DNA of 32,551 bases from Maribacter sp. (GCA_024228355.1 JAAETN010000424.1:1-32551), one strand, 5' to 3'; counted from the stretch's first letter, positions 16,034 to 24,786 are shown. Notes: generated by a model not told the origin, from the sequence alone. A program made the numbers and translations.

Positions 16034-16146
16034 AAATTTGAACTTGTTTATAGGGGTTTCAAGGCCATTTGCCGCAAAAACCTACTTACGAAAAAGAAGA
16101 TTTTCAGGCACAATTCTTCTTACAGCACTCTATAACAAGGTTAGAA
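16034..16146 (+). repeat. Probable degenerate attC-like element 12
   Basis: AAATTTGAAC (16034-16043) resembles the complement of the cassette start GTTAAATTT at 15598, differing by one inserted base. CTTGTTTATAG (16043-16053) pairs with CTATAACAAG (16130-16139) with one bulge, directly followed by the core-like GTTAGAA (16140-16146). It contains the same 14-mer as the element at 15461. No partner is seen for the next cassette start, so this probably ends the array. Confidence 0.45.
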
Positions 16147-16867
16147 GAACTCACGAAACTACGCAACACTGCTTTAGCGTGTTGCCCTCTTGCTCTACTA
16201 TATATCATAATGAAATAAGTGTAGAACGTAATTATTCAAAAAAAAGTAAGATGCGCCCTATTTCAATTTTACTTAACGCTTATCAACCCGAACGCTATAA
16301 AATCGAAACAGTGTCCATACGCAAAGTTTAAGGGTAAGATTTGGGAAAAAAGCTCGTTCAAGATGAGGCAACAAACCATATACTAGTAAAGGCCATCCTT
16401 ATAATGAGCCGAGTTTAAAGTAATATTCGTAAAGGAGGATTGCAATTGAATTAATCATCCATTCAAGAGTGTTGCACAAGTCGAATTTTAAATGGTTCCA
16501 TTTATATTCGTTTGACTACATTTGTTATGACGGAAGAACAATCCAAGAAAAAGTTCACAAATCGTCAACATTTTTTGGGATGTTATGTAACCTGTAGACA
16601 TTAGTTCTCAAGTCATTGGGACAAGCGATTTTTCTTTGATTTGACCTTCGTCTTGAACCAAGATTAATTTTATAGACGATTGTTAAGCATTTTTCTTTAC
16701 CATTAGTCAATAGCCAATACTATGATTACCCGCAAATCCGAATCGGTGACTTTAATCCCCGACAGTATGACTTTCCTATAGTAGTCATATCAAATTGCTA
16801 CCTGAATTAAGGGTTTTCAACAATCAGTTTGATATGTCCCATTAAAATTACAATATTGCTTTTCTTT
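16147..16867. other. Gene-less boundary region between array and chromosome
   Basis: Only short open frames without coding character are present on either strand. There is an ATGACT/AGTCAT inverted repeat near 16767-16788 but nothing I can name. It may hold the remains of a decayed cassette or simply the 3' flank of the convergent gene ending at 16868. Confidence 0.4.
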
Positions 16868-18232
16868 TCAAATCGTATAAGGTGGTCGCATCTCACGTAC
16901 GTAAAGGGCATTTGCAGAAGGATTATCCACTACTTCACCCTTGACCGGATCCCAGGTAATAGGATGATTGGCGCGTATGGCAATATCGCCCATGTGGCTG
17001 ATGGTATCTGAAATGATTGCATCATCCAAGGGACATGTTTCCTTATAACGCCCATGGATAACATCAAGAAATACTTTTCCCATAGTATGAGGATCGGACT
17101 TCATCCCGCCATTGTCATTCCTTGGAAAGTCATTCAGCTTCCGGTTCAATTCGGGGATGTTCGATTCGGCGGATTTACGGCTGAGTGAGATCCAACCTTT
17201 TGTGCCATAAAATGTGGTTCCATTGCCATCTTTTACGGTACGGTGATTGAGCATCCCATTCCCTGCTTTGTCACGACTCATAAAATGAACTTTCATTCCC
17301 GATTCGTACGAATAACGTACATCCCAGGAAAAGATATTGTCATAAATTCCTCCTTTAGGCCAGAATAAGCCCTTACCTTCAGCAGTATACGTACCACTTA
17401 TCTTATCTGGAACACCCCAGACCAACACATCCAAGGGATGGGCTCCCCAACCGGCCAGAAATCCAATGCTGTAATCGTATTGGAACCATGAACTGTTATT
17501 GGTAACGCGATCAGGACAATAGCTGTTCAGCGCAGCAGGACCCGTCCACCTGTCGAAATCAAATCCCTCGGGTACAGGTGCATCGATACACAGCGGTGAT
17601 TCTACATCATTCTTCCCTGGAGCCCAAACATCAACGCGCTCAATTTCCCCTATTTTGCCCTCTCGTACCATGCTGATGCCGAGCTTCAAATGTTCCATTG
17701 TCCGCTGTTGGGTTGCATAGTGAAAGCGCACGTTGTTCTTTTTTAGTTCCTCTTTAAGAATCATATAATGGGGATAACTGAGTCCCAGTGGTTTTGCAAG
17801 CATTATATGTTTGCCGGCACGGGCGGCATTTATTGCCATTAAAACGTGCCAGTGGTCCGGCGTGGTGATGTGAACCGCGTCAATATCATTTCTGGCCAAT
17901 ATTTCTTCATAATCAAGGTATGCTTTGCACTTGGGTGCTTTAATCTTGTTCTCGCTATAGTAACCAGTCACGGTATTTACGGATTCGTCACGTCGGTATT
18001 TATGAACGTCACATACAGCGGTAATACGAGATCCTTCCAGTGGAAGCAGGTAGTTTTTCAATTCAGTGGTACCTCTTTGGCCCAGACCTATCGAGCCAAT
18101 CATTATCTGATCGTTGGCAGCTGTTTTTGTATAGGATGATAACAAGGAAGGGGCTAAGGCCATACCTCCAAGTCCAATGGAAGTTTTCCGGATAAAATCA
18201 CGTCTTTTCAGTTTAGTAGAAGATTTTTTCAT
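16868..18232 (-). CDS. Tat-exported Gfo/Idh/MocA-family oxidoreductase
   Basis: This is a 454-residue protein. A twin-arginine signal (KRRDFIRKTS, residues 9-18, then a hydrophobic GLGGMALAPSLL segment) indicates export in folded form with bound NAD(P). The Rossmann start IGSIGLGQRG and the pattern AAGKH...KPLGLS fit the family, which oxidises or epimerises sugars and related polyols. The usual EKP cofactor-pocket motif reads AKP here (IMLAKPLGL), a deviation that could alter activity. It is the last gene of a - strand group after a TIM-barrel isomerase and a DUF6807 protein, a combination common in Bacteroidetes carbohydrate catabolism. The substrate is unknown. Confidence 0.9.
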   Translation of the reverse strand: MKKSSTKLKRRDFIRKTSIGLGGMALAPSLLSSYTKTAANDQIMIGSIGLGQRGTTELKNYLLPLEGSRITAVCDVHKYRRDESVNTVTGYYSENKIKAPKCKAYLDYEEILARNDIDAVHITTPDHWHVLMAINAARAGKHIMLAKPLGLSYPHYMILKEELKKNNVRFHYATQQRTMEHLKLGISMVREGKIGEIERVDVWAPGKNDVESPLCIDAPVPEGFDFDRWTGPAALNSYCPDRVTNNSSWFQYDYSIGFLAGWGAHPLDVLVWGVPDKISGTYTAEGKGLFWPKGGIYDNIFSWDVRYSYESGMKVHFMSRDKAGNGMLNHRTVKDGNGTTFYGTKGWISLSRKSAESNIPELNRKLNDFPRNDNGGMKSDPHTMGKVFLDVIHGRYKETCPLDDAIISDTISHMGDIAIRANHPITWDPVKGEVVDNPSANALYVREMRPPYTI

Positions 18233-18331
18233 GATTATAAATTATTAACCGACCTTTCGCTAAAAGGTCAAAACATGTTTTTAAATTACAAAAAAATAAG
18301 CTGAAATTTCTTTCGTAGATTAAAAGTCCAG

Positions 18332-19192
18332 CTAAGCCTTTGCATATTGTGATTCCAAAGTTTTAAGATAATCGAAACTCTTTTTCACCGCCTCTTCGCC
18401 AGCAACCTCCAAAGTACTATAACCATCAAATCCGATATTAATCAATTCCCGATAAATCCCTTCTATTTCAATGACCCCACTGCCTAAAGGAACAAGCGCC
18501 ATCCCACAGCCAAAGATCTTACCACGTTGCTCAATATATTCAGAAGGAAGGTCTTTCCAGTGCACATGCTCTATCTTATCTCCTAGTTTTGATATCATTT
18601 CAATGGAATCCCCTCCGCCTAACCATAAATTCCCAGTATCGAGGTTTATTCCTAAGGACTCTGAATTGCACGCATCGATTATGCGTTCCATATGCTGAAC
18701 AGAATCCGTGTATTTACCGTGTGGTTCCAGTAGTATTTTCACCCCGTAATCTTTTGCCATTTGCAATGGTTCATGAAGCTTTTCCCTAATTGAAAAGATA
18801 GCTTCCGCGTCAGTGAGATTTTCTCCAAAAGTTGTATGGGCATCTCCTTCGGTAGTTATAACATGCTTAATTCCAATTGAAGCCGCCATACGGATAGCTT
18901 TCACAATCTGTGAGGTTCCGTAACGCCAAGGAGCCGTGGGATCTAACAATGTGGCATGGGCGCAAACACTTGTGAGTGTGATGCCTCTCGATTCAAATAA
19001 ACGTTTTATGTCAAAGGCATTGGCATCCAAACTGGCCACAGCATTAAAACCAAAATGTGATCCCAGGCAAGCACCGTCAGCATTGTCCGTAACATCAGCG
19101 TATTCAAACCCCCATTCTTTGATTTGATCTGCCTGTTGACCCAGGGTTTGAAAAGGGTTGATCAACGCAAAGCATCCTATTTTAATAGCCAT
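18332..19192 (-). CDS. Sugar phosphate isomerase/epimerase-like TIM-barrel protein
   Basis: This is a 286-residue cytoplasmic protein (no signal peptide) of the AP-endonuclease-2-like xylose isomerase superfamily. The probable divalent metal ligands are visible in order: Glu in ILLEPHGK, Asp in GINLDTGNL, His in EHVHWKD and Glu in STLEVAGEEA. Such enzymes isomerise or epimerise ketoses, inosose or related compounds. It lies 99 bases upstream of the Tat-exported oxidoreductase and 36 bases downstream of the DUF6807 gene, all in one direction, so the three probably act in one pathway. The specific sugar cannot be assigned. Confidence 0.9.
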   Translation of the reverse strand: MAIKIGCFALINPFQTLGQQADQIKEWGFEYADVTDNADGACLGSHFGFNAVASLDANAFDIKRLFESRGITLTSVCAHATLLDPTAPWRYGTSQIVKAIRMAASIGIKHVITTEGDAHTTFGENLTDAEAIFSIREKLHEPLQMAKDYGVKILLEPHGKYTDSVQHMERIIDACNSESLGINLDTGNLWLGGGDSIEMISKLGDKIEHVHWKDLPSEYIEQRGKIFGCGMALVPLGSGVIEIEGIYRELINIGFDGYSTLEVAGEEAVKKSFDYLKTLESQYAKA

Positions 19193-19228
19193 TTTGTTTT
19201 TATTATTTGGTTTTCAAGTATTTTAATT

Positions 19229-20209
19229 TTATTCCGTCACCCATCTTTTCCAGGTTTCATCGGCTAAATCTTTATCCAGATTATGAGGTGAAACCAGTAT
19301 GCGGTAGGTTAATTTCAAAGACTCCCCAACTTCTAGTACTTTAGGGCCTTCAAAAATTATAGCCGGACTGAAATACGGCATTTCAGTATCTACATACCAT
19401 TTTACCGGATGGTTTAGATTAGACGGAAAATCCATAATTAAAAGGCTTCCTCCTTCTGTTTTTTGGAACAGCATCCACGATGCAGATCGCCCGTGGAGTC
19501 CATTCTGATTTCCTAGGTTGTCTTCATTGATTATCATCAATTCATTCCCTTCACTGTTTAGAAATGCGCCCTTGAGCATCTCTTTGTTCAAGCGAACTGA
19601 TAAGCCGGCATAACCTCCATACGCCTTGCCCCGAAGTTGTCCGTTGATTGGAGTACGATCCAGTGCAATATCATGGCCCAAAGGGGTATATTCCCCTGAC
19701 CAATCAATAGTGTAACTTCCTTCATTAGCAGGTGCTGATATGCTCACGATACGCGTTTCCTTCAAGACGGCTTCTGAATCGATTGAAGGCGCATATTCAA
19801 GCGTCTGAATAAGTTCAACCGACAGATCAGAGGAAACTTTACGCTTAGTGGAAAGCAGTCTTGTATACCCCTCAACAGGTACTCCGGTATAACCCTTTTC
19901 TTCCCAGTAGTTGACCCCATTTATTGTTTTCCACGAAAACCAGAGTCCGCGGTGCCAAGGATGATCTGTCTTTGGAAGATCGGTAAAAACGGTCCCGTCT
20001 GTAGCAGCTAGCGGATGAAAATACGGTTTTCCTTTTGCAGGATTATGCTGCAAGGCCCAAAGTACCTTTCCATCAAACTTCATTGAAGTGGAATGCTCTG
20101 ATTCGATTACCTCGAATTTGTCGGCACAACCAATATTGCATGTTAACACGACTGTAAGTAGTAAATAACATGAAAAATTCAAATTCTGGATATTGAGCCT
20201 TCCTCGCAC
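19229..20209 (-). CDS. DUF6807/PmoA-family lipoprotein
   Basis: This protein of about 327 residues is exported. The stretch before CNIGC is a lipoprotein signal peptide, and DHPWHRGLWFSW plus GVNYWEE are typical of the DUF6807 (PmoA-like) family. That family accompanies Gfo/Idh oxidoreductases and isomerases in Bacteroidetes carbohydrate clusters, and its biochemical role is unclear. The start is uncertain. The GTG at 20209 (VRGRLNIQNLNF) gives a normal signal peptide. In-frame ATG codons at 20272 and 20314 would add 21-35 unlikely residues, and the sequence there reads like noncoding DNA. It is first of three co-directional genes. Confidence 0.82.
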   Translation of the reverse strand: MRGRLNIQNLNFSCYLLLTVVLTCNIGCADKFEVIESEHSTSMKFDGKVLWALQHNPAKGKPYFHPLAATDGTVFTDLPKTDHPWHRGLWFSWKTINGVNYWEEKGYTGVPVEGYTRLLSTKRKVSSDLSVELIQTLEYAPSIDSEAVLKETRIVSISAPANEGSYTIDWSGEYTPLGHDIALDRTPINGQLRGKAYGGYAGLSVRLNKEMLKGAFLNSEGNELMIINEDNLGNQNGLHGRSASWMLFQKTEGGSLLIMDFPSNLNHPVKWYVDTEMPYFSPAIIFEGPKVLEVGESLKLTYRILVSPHNLDKDLADETWKRWVTE

Positions 20210-20364
20210 CGGCCATCGGGTCCCCAAAAAGAAACAATTAATCGCTTGCTGTCTTCTCGACAATGCCAACATTGTAATCCAGTTTCTGATTGAAGTAAGC
20301 ATGGTTATTTTCAATAAATTTGAATCTATTTTGTAAAGTACGATTTATTTGCAACCAGGGTCCT

Positions 20365-21093
20365 TTATTTAGGAGATCTTCGCATCCAAATCTCGTACAT
20401 AGGTTCTCCTCTGCTATTTTTACCTTGGTGATGCCAGTCATTTTCCATCAAATCATAATCAAATTTGAGCTCAGCACCGACCCTAGAATCATCCCTTGAG
20501 AAAAACTCAATATTTTCTTGGTAAATACCATTCTTAGAAGTGAAAGAACCACCTCCTGTGCCAGAGAATTTAAAGGTTTCTATATTATAAGCTATCCATT
20601 GGAATCTCCCGTTCTGTAAGAATTTCAAGGTCTTTCTTGGTTTACTATCACCTCTTCTGTCTTGCCCTTTATCTGGTCCACGGGTACCAAATAGCCATTG
20701 GCCATCCAATTCTTGGTTATTTTTTTCTATTGGTTTGAACTCCATTTTGGATTTCATATCAATAATCAAATTTACCCCTTCTATTTTAAAAGGCATGATT
20801 AATTGCCTAACAGGGTCCTGCTCAAAGGTTGAATTAAACTCAAGTTGAACCACCAATTGATTGTTTTCTACATTAAAGAATCCGCCAAGGGTTTTTATAA
20901 ACTTTGCTGGATTGGTTTCATAGACACTGTGGATTAGATAACCATTGTCTATTTTGAGCTCATGTTGTATTGTCTTATTTTCTTTCTGTTGAACTGATAA
21001 ATAGACATTTTCAGTAATCTGGGAATTAACTGAACATACACTCAAAAATAAAGTGATGAGTGTTACCAAAGTGGATTTATAGGGTGATTTCAT
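20365..21093 (-). CDS. Secreted protein with lipocalin-like C-terminal domain
   Basis: This is a 242-residue protein with a signal peptide (about residues 9-25, ending SVNSQ). The mature N-terminal part is beta-rich. The C-terminal part starts with LDGQWLFGTRGPD and continues with KTLKFLQNGRFQWIAYN and ENDWHHQGKNSRG, a small calycin-like domain often annotated only as a membrane or secreted protein in Bacteroidetes. The role is unknown. It lies upstream of the DUF6807 gene in the same direction but with a 155-base gap to the GTG start, so co-transcription is possible but not shown. Confidence 0.8.
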   Translation of the reverse strand: MKSPYKSTLVTLITLFLSVCSVNSQITENVYLSVQQKENKTIQHELKIDNGYLIHSVYETNPAKFIKTLGGFFNVENNQLVVQLEFNSTFEQDPVRQLIMPFKIEGVNLIIDMKSKMEFKPIEKNNQELDGQWLFGTRGPDKGQDRRGDSKPRKTLKFLQNGRFQWIAYNIETFKFSGTGGGSFTSKNGIYQENIEFFSRDDSRVGAELKFDYDLMENDWHHQGKNSRGEPMYEIWMRRSPK

Positions 21094-21160
21094 GACTATG
21101 ATTTAGTAATCTAATTTACTAAATAAATACCCCATATCATTGAAAATCATGATTTTAGTG

Positions 21161-22108
21161 TCAATCCTTGTTTTTTAGATTCCTTAACATTAATTCTGAA
21201 GTCCTTTCCAAATCAAATTCGGGCTGCCAGCCCCAATCCCTTCGTGCGATGGAATCATCTATACTACTTGGCCATGAATCGGCAATCTCTTGCCTAAAAT
21301 CGGGGATATAGGTAATCTCAAAATCAGGAACGATTCTTTGAATGTTGTCAGCAATTTCCGCTGGAGTAAAGCTCATGGCGGATAAGTTATAGGCGGAACG
21401 AATCTTAATATCCTCTTCATTGCTCTCCATCAGCATGATAGTACCACGAATTGCGTCATCCATAAACATCATAGGTAACTTGGTATCTTCTTTTAAAAAA
21501 CAGGTGTAATGACCATCAGACAAAGCTTTATGAAAAATTTCTACGGCATAGTCCGTCGTACCTCCACCAGGCATGGTTTTCCAACTTATCAAGCCAGGGT
21601 ATCTAACGCTGCGAACATCTACTCCATATTTATGGTGATAATAATTGCACCAACGTTCACCCGACTGTTTACTAATACCGTAAACCGTTGTAGGTTCCAT
21701 AATAGTATTTTGAGGGGTATTGTTCTCTGGAGTATTTGGGCCAAAAACAGCAATGCTAGAGGGCCAAAAGACCTTATCGATCTTTTTTTCCTTGGCTAGG
21801 TTTAAAACGTTGAAAAGTGAATTCATATTCAGGTTCCAGGCACGCATAGGAAATTTTTCTGCTGTCGCACTTAACATTGCTGCCATTAAGTAAACCTCGC
21901 TAATCTCATAGTATGCAATTACTTCCTCCAATGCATTATAATCCGTGGCATCCAAAAGTTCAAAAGGACCTGAACTCATTAAATCTTCACTACCTTCACG
22001 AATATCACTTGCAATAATAGTATCATTGTCGTGTTTGTCGCGTAAAGCATAGGTGAGTTCAGTGCCTATTTGCCCGCAAGCACCTAATATTAAAATTGGT
22101 TTCTGCAT
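21161..22108 (-). CDS. L-threonine 3-dehydrogenase, SDR (epimerase-like) type
   Basis: This is a 315-residue cytoplasmic enzyme of the extended short-chain dehydrogenase family. It oxidises L-threonine with NAD+ to 2-amino-3-ketobutyrate, the first step of threonine breakdown to glycine and acetyl-CoA. The Rossmann motif GACGQIG lies at 9-15, Ser117-Ser118 at the active site, and the catalytic YGISK at 143-147. The stretches AAMLSATAEKFP, AWNLNMNS and RYPGLISWKTMPGGGTTDYAVE are characteristic of UDP-glucose-epimerase-like threonine dehydrogenases known from Flavobacterium and relatives. It is a single gene with no kbl homologue adjacent. The length is normal. Confidence 0.93.
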   Translation of the reverse strand: MQKPILILGACGQIGTELTYALRDKHDNDTIIASDIREGSEDLMSSGPFELLDATDYNALEEVIAYYEISEVYLMAAMLSATAEKFPMRAWNLNMNSLFNVLNLAKEKKIDKVFWPSSIAVFGPNTPENNTPQNTIMEPTTVYGISKQSGERWCNYYHHKYGVDVRSVRYPGLISWKTMPGGGTTDYAVEIFHKALSDGHYTCFLKEDTKLPMMFMDDAIRGTIMLMESNEEDIKIRSAYNLSAMSFTPAEIADNIQRIVPDFEITYIPDFRQEIADSWPSSIDDSIARRDWGWQPEFDLERTSELMLRNLKNKD

Positions 22109-22172
22109 TAAAATGAAGTTAAATGAATTTAAAGGTAAATATAGCTTTTATTAAAATTTGTACATTCGCTTT

Positions 22173-22670
22173 ATGCATAAATTATTAATTGTCTGCCTAC
22201 TTGTTTTCACGTTTCTTTCTTGTAAGGAAAAGACTCAGGAAGTGACCGATGAGGACACGTCTGGATATGAGTTGTCTACCGAGAATTGGCCAAATAAACT
22301 TAGTGTGAATTCCAAGGCAAAGACCATATTGGGTGAATGGCCCGAATACAGTGCAATGGACATTAGTTTTGACGCCATATACAATGCTGCCAACAGAGAG
22401 GATTTAAGCTTGACCATTGAAAATATAATCGAAGAGCAAAAACTGCTTGAAGATTCAACATACCCAGCAGAGTTTGATAAGCCACAGATAAAAGGGAGAC
22501 AAAAGGTTTTCAAAACCTATGTCTTGAAAGTTAAGGGTGATTTAATTTATCGTTTAGATCCTGAGGCTTCTGTTCATGAGATGATCAATGCCTATAATGC
22601 ACTTCGTAAACAATTCAATGTAATGCTAAACAATACGTTGGATACTAAACTGATTTTAGATGAAGAATAA
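22173..22670 (+). CDS. Small lipoprotein of unknown function
   Basis: This protein of about 165 residues starts at 22173 (MHKLLIVCLL), which gives a clean lipoprotein signal ending TFLSC with Cys17 lipidated; a TTG 15 bases upstream is less likely. The mature part is acidic and helical, with WPNKLSVNSKAKTILGEWPEY as a conserved-looking segment. I do not recognise it. It is divergent from the threonine dehydrogenase gene, with only 64 bases between starts, and a gene remnant follows directly downstream. Confidence 0.8.
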   Translation: MHKLLIVCLLVFTFLSCKEKTQEVTDEDTSGYELSTENWPNKLSVNSKAKTILGEWPEYSAMDISFDAIYNAANREDLSLTIENIIEEQKLLEDSTYPAEFDKPQIKGRQKVFKTYVLKVKGDLIYRLDPEASVHEMINAYNALRKQFNVMLNNTLDTKLILDEE

Positions 22671-22681
22671 AGTATTCTATT

Positions 22682-22837
22682 TGCCGTGGTTCGGGTGTAC
22701 TGAAAAAAGTAGATGACAGTTGGAAATTAGCACATTACGTATTGTCTATTGCAATGCCCAATGAATATGACGATGAGTTGGTTGGACTCAAACAAGGGAA
22801 AGATAGTATATTGATGCTTAAATCAAATAATCATTAA
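22682..22837 (+). pseudogene. C-terminal remnant of a SnoaL/NTF2-like protein
   Basis: A 51-codon open stretch reads CRGSGVLKKVDDSWKLAHYV, then LSIAMPNEYDDE, ending at TAA 22835. RGSGVLKK...WK.aHY.LS...PNE is the last strand pair of SnoaL-like NTF2-fold proteins common in Bacteroidetes. There is no start codon, and the rest of the domain (about 100 residues) is missing. Upstream in this frame a stop occurs within the preceding gene. It therefore looks like a deletion remnant fused against the lipoprotein gene. Confidence is good for the remnant, moderate for the family. Confidence 0.65.
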
Positions 22838-22900
22838 GGATGAACACGTCAATAGTGTATTGCTGTAATTTTCCCTCAAAAGATTGACTAATGAATTATT

Positions 22901-23995
22901 ATGTCAAAATCACTTCTTTTTATTCCAGATATTTCCGGATTCACAAAATTTGTTCAGACTACTGAAGTTGAACATAGCCAACATGTTATTTCCGAACTAC
23001 TGGAAGTTCTTATAACTGCGAATACCCAGGATCTTGTACTTGCAGAAATTGAGGGTGATGCCCTTTTTTTCTATAAGGAAGATGAGATTACTTCACAAGA
23101 GCGACTATTGGCGCAGATTGAAACCATGTTCACTGCCTTTTATGGACATTTGAAGTTATTGGAAAAGAATAGAATATGTCCTTGTAATGCTTGTGCGACG
23201 GCCCATAATTTGCAACTGAAAATCGTAGCTCATTCAGGAGAATTAAAATTTATTAATGTCCAAGGAAATAGAAAACCGTTTGGAACACAAGTTATTGAGG
23301 CACATAGATTATTGAAAAACTCTATAGATAGCGATAATTATGCCTTGATCAGTAAAGAACTTGCGAGCGATTTGGAACTACCTATTTACTATTACAGCAA
23401 GGCATATCGATTTAAAGAAGGCAAGGATACTTACGATGGGAAAGAAGTAGATTATATTTATTCTTTGATCGATGTTGAAAAATTAAACCTCAGTTCATTT
23501 TCACAAGCTAAGAAAGTGGCATTTAAAAATACCCCCAATATTGTTTTGGAAAGACAATTTCCTATTGCGGCGGAATCCCTATTAGAGTACATTACGAATT
23601 ATAATTATCGGCATCATTGGGTAAAGGGGGTCGATAAATTTGAGTATAACGAAAAAGAGGTAACTAGGCTGGGGACTGAGCATATATGCGTAATCAATGG
23701 GAAGCAACTTAATTTTGTAACCGTTACGAAGGATGTTGGACCAGGGAAATTGGTCTATGGAGAGCTTACTCCTAACGCTCCGTTGGTTGATGAACTCTAT
23801 CAATTCTATGTAGTCAATCCAATTTCTTCAACCCAAAGTAATCTGAGGTTAGAACTATACTGGAAAACCACATCTATCTGGAAAAAAATACTATTTGCCC
23901 TGGTGTTGAGAAGGGCTTTTAAAAAGAATTCATTGACCGGTATAAATGCTTTGGAACAATTTGTCAATGAAAGCACCAATAAAAAGTCAAAATAG
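22901..23995 (+). CDS. DUF2652 protein with C-terminal START-like domain
   Basis: This is a 364-residue cytoplasmic protein. The N-terminal half (about 1-190) begins LLFIPDISGFTKFV and has EGDALFFY, the strand pattern of a class III adenylate-cyclase-like fold. The metal and base residues needed for cyclase activity are not evident, and the family is DUF2652. A CPCNACATAH motif at about residue 90 has three Cys and could bind metal. The C-terminal part (about 215-355) looks like a START/SRPBCC lipid-binding domain. It ends 9 bases from the convergent TPR gene. Confidence 0.88.
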   Translation: MSKSLLFIPDISGFTKFVQTTEVEHSQHVISELLEVLITANTQDLVLAEIEGDALFFYKEDEITSQERLLAQIETMFTAFYGHLKLLEKNRICPCNACATAHNLQLKIVAHSGELKFINVQGNRKPFGTQVIEAHRLLKNSIDSDNYALISKELASDLELPIYYYSKAYRFKEGKDTYDGKEVDYIYSLIDVEKLNLSSFSQAKKVAFKNTPNIVLERQFPIAAESLLEYITNYNYRHHWVKGVDKFEYNEKEVTRLGTEHICVINGKQLNFVTVTKDVGPGKLVYGELTPNAPLVDELYQFYVVNPISSTQSNLRLELYWKTTSIWKKILFALVLRRAFKKNSLTGINALEQFVNESTNKKSK

Positions 23996-24004
23996 AAAAC
24001 TGAG

Positions 24005-24703
24005 CTATTCTTTTACCTCTTCAGGCGCGGCCTTTCTAGATTCTAATGCTTGCTTGCTTAAACTTGCCAAATTAAAATTAGGATCAATTTTCAATGCTTC
24101 GTCAATGAGCGCTATTGCCTCATCGATCTTTGTTTTATCCTGATTGTAGGTTGTGAGCGCTTTTAAATGCATAAAAGCAGCTTTTAATGAGGCTTCATAC
24201 GGTTGTTGCCTTTCATAAAAAGCATACTTCATATCATCTTCGGCATTGGCAATGCCATAATCAATATTGGTGATAGCTCCCAGGTTGTCACCTGTCTGAA
24301 TCTTAAGATCTGCCAATTCATAAGCTAAATAAGCACTAGGGGTTCTCTTATTCAGAATTTCAAATTGTTCCAAAGCCCTTTTAGGTTGATTAATGGCCTT
24401 TAAGGCAATGGCCTTTACCTGAACAGACAAATCGGAATCTGATTCGTTTTTATCAATTCCAATGGTATTTAGAGCCTGCATATGCTGATTGTTATTTGCA
24501 TAGATATAGGCTAGGGTGTCTTTCCGGGCCTTGGATGGCGAAAGTACATTAAGATGTGTAAGGGCATTGATCATTCCGGCTACGTCTGCCTGCATTCTCA
24601 TTTCCTTATAAAAGGCTTCGTAATGTTCTTGTAATTCGTTTGTAGATTGGGCGTTGACCATAAAACTTACAGCAAATAGGACCACAAATACAATCTTTCT
24701 CAT
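24005..24703 (-). CDS. Secreted TPR-repeat protein
   Basis: This is a 232-residue protein with a signal peptide (residues 3-18, cleaved at VNA). The rest is helical hairpins; a tetratricopeptide-like repeat is visible at about residues 195-215 (IDEAIALIDEALKIDPNFNL), with weaker copies before it. Such proteins act as periplasmic protein-protein adaptors; no partner is indicated. It stands alone between a convergent DUF2652 gene and an upstream terminator. Confidence 0.85.
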   Translation of the reverse strand: MRKIVFVVLFAVSFMVNAQSTNELQEHYEAFYKEMRMQADVAGMINALTHLNVLSPSKARKDTLAYIYANNNQHMQALNTIGIDKNESDSDLSVQVKAIALKAINQPKRALEQFEILNKRTPSAYLAYELADLKIQTGDNLGAITNIDYGIANAEDDMKYAFYERQQPYEASLKAAFMHLKALTTYNQDKTKIDEAIALIDEALKIDPNFNLASLSKQALESRKAAPEEVKE

Positions 24704-24786
24704 GTTACTTTAGTTTTGTTGATTTTTGGTGCGCTAAACTATTAAATTAATTGATATGAACCTGTTAATAAAACATTTAAAAAAAG

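Noticed and set aside
1-16146. Insertion sequences or a phage as the source of the inverted repeats
   Set aside because: No transposase, integrase or structural phage gene is present, and the repeats do not bracket a single element with target duplications.
15875-16331. Two overlapping + strand open frames (86 and 97 codons)
   Set aside because: Basic, low-quality translations across hairpins and a probable degenerate attC; no domain or start context.
20238-20441. 67-codon - strand open frame ending inside the DUF6807 gene
   Set aside because: It overlaps the 3' end of the gene at 20365-21093 and shows no protein signature.
22901-23500. Active class III adenylate cyclase
   Set aside because: Only the fold-like PDISGFT and EGDALFF motifs are present; the catalytic metal and transition-state residues are not evident.
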